From NCBI GenBank assembly GCA_964438515.1, contig CAYTLK010000008.1, forward strand, positions 1-64,000: 64,000 bases of DNA. The letters are read 5' to 3'. This DNA is from RGIG3701 sp964438515 (GTDB taxonomy: Bacteria; Planctomycetota; Planctomycetia; Pirellulales; Thermoguttaceae). Positions 62,086 to 64,000 of this stretch are shown in pieces; position 1 is the first letter of the stretch; each line of letters begins with the position of its first letter. The position numbers and the translations under genes are program-made. The notes below the pieces were generated by a model. It was not told the origin of the DNA and did no database searches. It saw only the letters and a list, made by a program, of their open reading frames with translations.

Positions 62086-64000
62086 ATGAAACGGCGAAAA
62101 GTTTGTTTTTTGGGTTTGTCGTCACTCGCAGCTGCGGCGTGTTTGAGCGGTGAGGTCCCTGCGGCGCTCATGATGAATGCGAATTTCGATGCGTCGAATT
62201 TGCAGGACATTTCGGGTCATTACAACGACCTCACACTTACACCAGCCGATGCGGCCAAAACCTACAACGGCGGCGGCGTCACGTACTCTGCGAACGACAC
62301 AGGGAAAAACCTCGCTGCGCCTTGGAATCAGACGATCTACCTTAATATGGCGGACACGGTGAAGCTCAACAATTTCACCGTCTCGCTTTGGGCGGATATT
62401 ACGACAACCGCCTGGGACAATTTCTTCGACATTCTCGGTTCGACCGACACGACGCTCAACGATGGAAACGTCGGAATTCGTTTTCAGACACGCGGAAATT
62501 CCACCGCCTACACCGCTTACAGCAGCATTTCGGGCGCTTCACATCTTAACGGTACGGACTCTCCAGGAACTGGATACCGTAACGTAATTCTTACAAGCAA
62601 TGGCGGCAACGTCACCATGTATGTGGACGGCACGGCAGTCGGAACGGCTGCGTGGACGACAACTCAGCAGATGGGAATCATCGCGTTTGCCGGCTCGGCG
62701 TTTCAGGGAAGCGGAGACGGACGAAACCTTGCAGGAAAATACGACAATCTCGCGATTTACGACCGCGGTTTGAGTCAGACGGAAGTTTCGGCGATTTATA
62801 ACGCCGGAAGCAGCGCAACAACGGCGTTTGGCGACATTTACAGCACGGAACTCTCCGGAACAGCAAACGTCCTTTCGACCCTGAAAACCTCTGCCGTTTG
62901 GAGCCATCGATTCGGATCTGGCGCCGTGGATGCGACGGGACAGACGGTTGGAACGTACGACCAGATTGAACTTTCTGCCGCAGCCTCCGGCTCGGTGACG
63001 CTCGACGCGGATGTGCTGACGAACCCGATTTCTTTCGGTTCCAACGGCGTCTCGCTGAACGTCGAGAACGGTAAAAGCATCACGGTCGCAAGTCTCGTGG
63101 GCGACATGTACGGCTTCACGAAAACCGGGGCGGGAACGCTCGTTCTTTCAGGTACGCGCAACTTCGACACTCATAATTACAGCGGAAACAACGATAATTT
63201 TCAAGCAATCGTCATTGAAGGCGGAATCCTCGACGTCACGGGGAGCGCGAAACTCTTCACCGACGGATACCGCGGCAAAGCAACAATTACGGCAAAAACC
63301 GGCGGAACGCTGCGAATCGGCAATTTCGCAGGGTACGGCGGAAGTACAGGGAGTCTGCGCAGCGAGGCAAACGCCCGAATTCTCGACGGCGGAAAGTTCG
63401 ATGTCGTCGGCGGAACCCAGTCGGGCGGAAACCTCTTCCAGGTGACGACGAACGGCGGAACGCTGAATTTCAACATTCCGACGGGACAGACTGCCGCAAC
63501 GCTCACGTTTTCCGATACCAGTTCACGTACGATGGAGTGGTTCGGAACCCTCACCGTGACGGGAAACGGAAACATCGTGGTGGGACAAGCAATCACCTCA
63601 TCGACCTCCACAAACGGTTCAATCGTCATGAACGGAACTGGGACGCTCACATTCACAGGTTCCAAAGCGACCGGATTTAGTACAGGAAGCGACACAGGGA
63701 AAAATCATAACGTAACGATTAATTCCGGAACGCTTAAAGTGACGAACGGCGCAAAACTTTACAACACGCACCAAGGAACTTCTATCGTACAAATTAATAA
63801 CGGCGGAACGCTGGAAGTCGATAATTTTGTATCGTATGGCGACGGCTCCCTCGGAGCCTTGCGTGCAAATGACGGGTCGGTCCTCCTCAACGGCGGTACT
63901 GTTCGTGTCGTCGGCGCCACGCAAAGCGGTGAAATCGGCTTCAACGTCATCGGCGCAAACAGCCAGCTTCTCGTAACGAATGCCGACGCGGCCGTCACTT
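62086..64000 (+). CDS. LamG plus autotransporter-repeat protein, cut by the right edge
   Basis: At least 638 residues, still open at the window end. A signal peptide (MKRRKVCFLGLSSLAAAACL...) leads into a LamG/concanavalin-like domain (about 30-245) with NNFTVSLWADITT, GGNVTMYVDGTAVG and YDNLAIYDRGLSQTEVSAIYNAG. From about 265 the sequence turns into autotransporter-associated beta-strand repeats: TKTGAGTLVLSGTRNF and later NGTGTLTFTGSKATGF, with an internal duplication (TAKTGGTLRIGNFAGYGGSTG against INNGGTLEVDNFVSYGDGSLG). A C-terminal barrel or anchor would be expected beyond the edge. The start follows the promoter by about 70 bases. Surface-exposed, role unknown. Confidence 0.8.
   Translation, partial: MKRRKVCFLGLSSLAAAACLSGEVPAALMMNANFDASNLQDISGHYNDLTLTPADAAKTYNGGGVTYSANDTGKNLAAPWNQTIYLNMADTVKLNNFTVSLWADITTTAWDNFFDILGSTDTTLNDGNVGIRFQTRGNSTAYTAYSSISGASHLNGTDSPGTGYRNVILTSNGGNVTMYVDGTAVGTAAWTTTQQMGIIAFAGSAFQGSGDGRNLAGKYDNLAIYDRGLSQTEVSAIYNAGSSATTAFGDIYSTELSGTANVLSTLKTSAVWSHRFGSGAVDATGQTVGTYDQIELSAAASGSVTLDADVLTNPISFGSNGVSLNVENGKSITVASLVGDMYGFTKTGAGTLVLSGTRNFDTHNYSGNNDNFQAIVIEGGILDVTGSAKLFTDGYRGKATITAKTGGTLRIGNFAGYGGSTGSLRSEANARILDGGKFDVVGGTQSGGNLFQVTTNGGTLNFNIPTGQTAATLTFSDTSSRTMEWFGTLTVTGNGNIVVGQAITSSTSTNGSIVMNGTGTLTFTGSKATGFSTGSDTGKNHNVTINSGTLKVTNGAKLYNTHQGTSIVQINNGGTLEVDNFVSYGDGSLGALRANDGSVLLNGGTVRVVGATQSGEIGFNVIGANSQLLVTNADAAVT

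Overview
The window looks like a metagenome-derived scaffold (two 100-N gaps) from a gut- or rumen-type member of the Planctomycetes. The main clue is a 1,984-residue secreted protein whose N-terminus carries the LELLESRQLLS motif typical of planctomycetal surface proteins. Large secreted glycoside hydrolases, a formylglycine-type sulfatase, a Tat-dependent Gfo/Idh/MocA oxidoreductase and long autotransporter-like proteins fit the same lineage. Genus cannot be decided from the sequence. No tRNA, rRNA, CRISPR array or prophage was seen.

Layout. 1-7 kb: a minus-strand pair, a large GH2 enzyme followed by a PL11 rhamnogalacturonan lyase. 7-10 kb: a group II (histidine-type) decarboxylase behind a near-consensus sigma-70 promoter, then a NapH-NapG-like polyferredoxin. 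10-12 kb: an iron-uptake locus with a strikingly short FeoB, a Cys-rich FeoB partner and three matching palindromic operators, followed by a secreted stefin-like (cystatin) protein. 12-17.4 kb: a GH2 enzyme, then a decayed accessory stretch with a SUKH/SMI1 gene and its broken copy, an IS630 remnant, a terminal-inverted-repeat (TIR) element and a frameshifted membrane gene. 17.4-24 kb: a short trigger factor, an alpha-galactosidase-like enzyme, and the accC-accB-pepP block. 24-34.6 kb: a GH13 enzyme, the giant surface protein, a DUF2442 protein and an FGGY sugar kinase. 34.6-42 kb: an autotransporter, a thioredoxin, a two-hotdog FabZ-like protein, FabF and a MarR regulator. 42-61.7 kb: an island of secreted carbohydrate-active enzymes (GH29-like, LamG protein, GH39/GH5-like, sulfatase, GH42/GH5-like, six-hairpin glycosidase, oxidoreductase) interrupted by ruvB and a DUF4139-like protein. 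62 kb to the right edge: the start of a LamG plus autotransporter-repeat protein.

How the genes fit together: the window encodes a complex-glycan degradation lifestyle. Secreted lyases, glycosidases and a sulfatase would release pectic, galactosylated and sulfated or fucosylated sugars. The sugar kinase and oxidoreductase process products, and fatty-acid genes supply membranes. Housekeeping genes (ruvB, tig, accB/accC, fabF) are scattered singly among the accessory genes.

A layer that gene annotation would miss is a family of small non-coding elements in the intergenic gaps. They have terminal inverted repeats beginning TATAC, share their termini with the IS630 remnant, and look like miniature transposable elements. 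Two are 104-bp copies of each other 18 kb apart.
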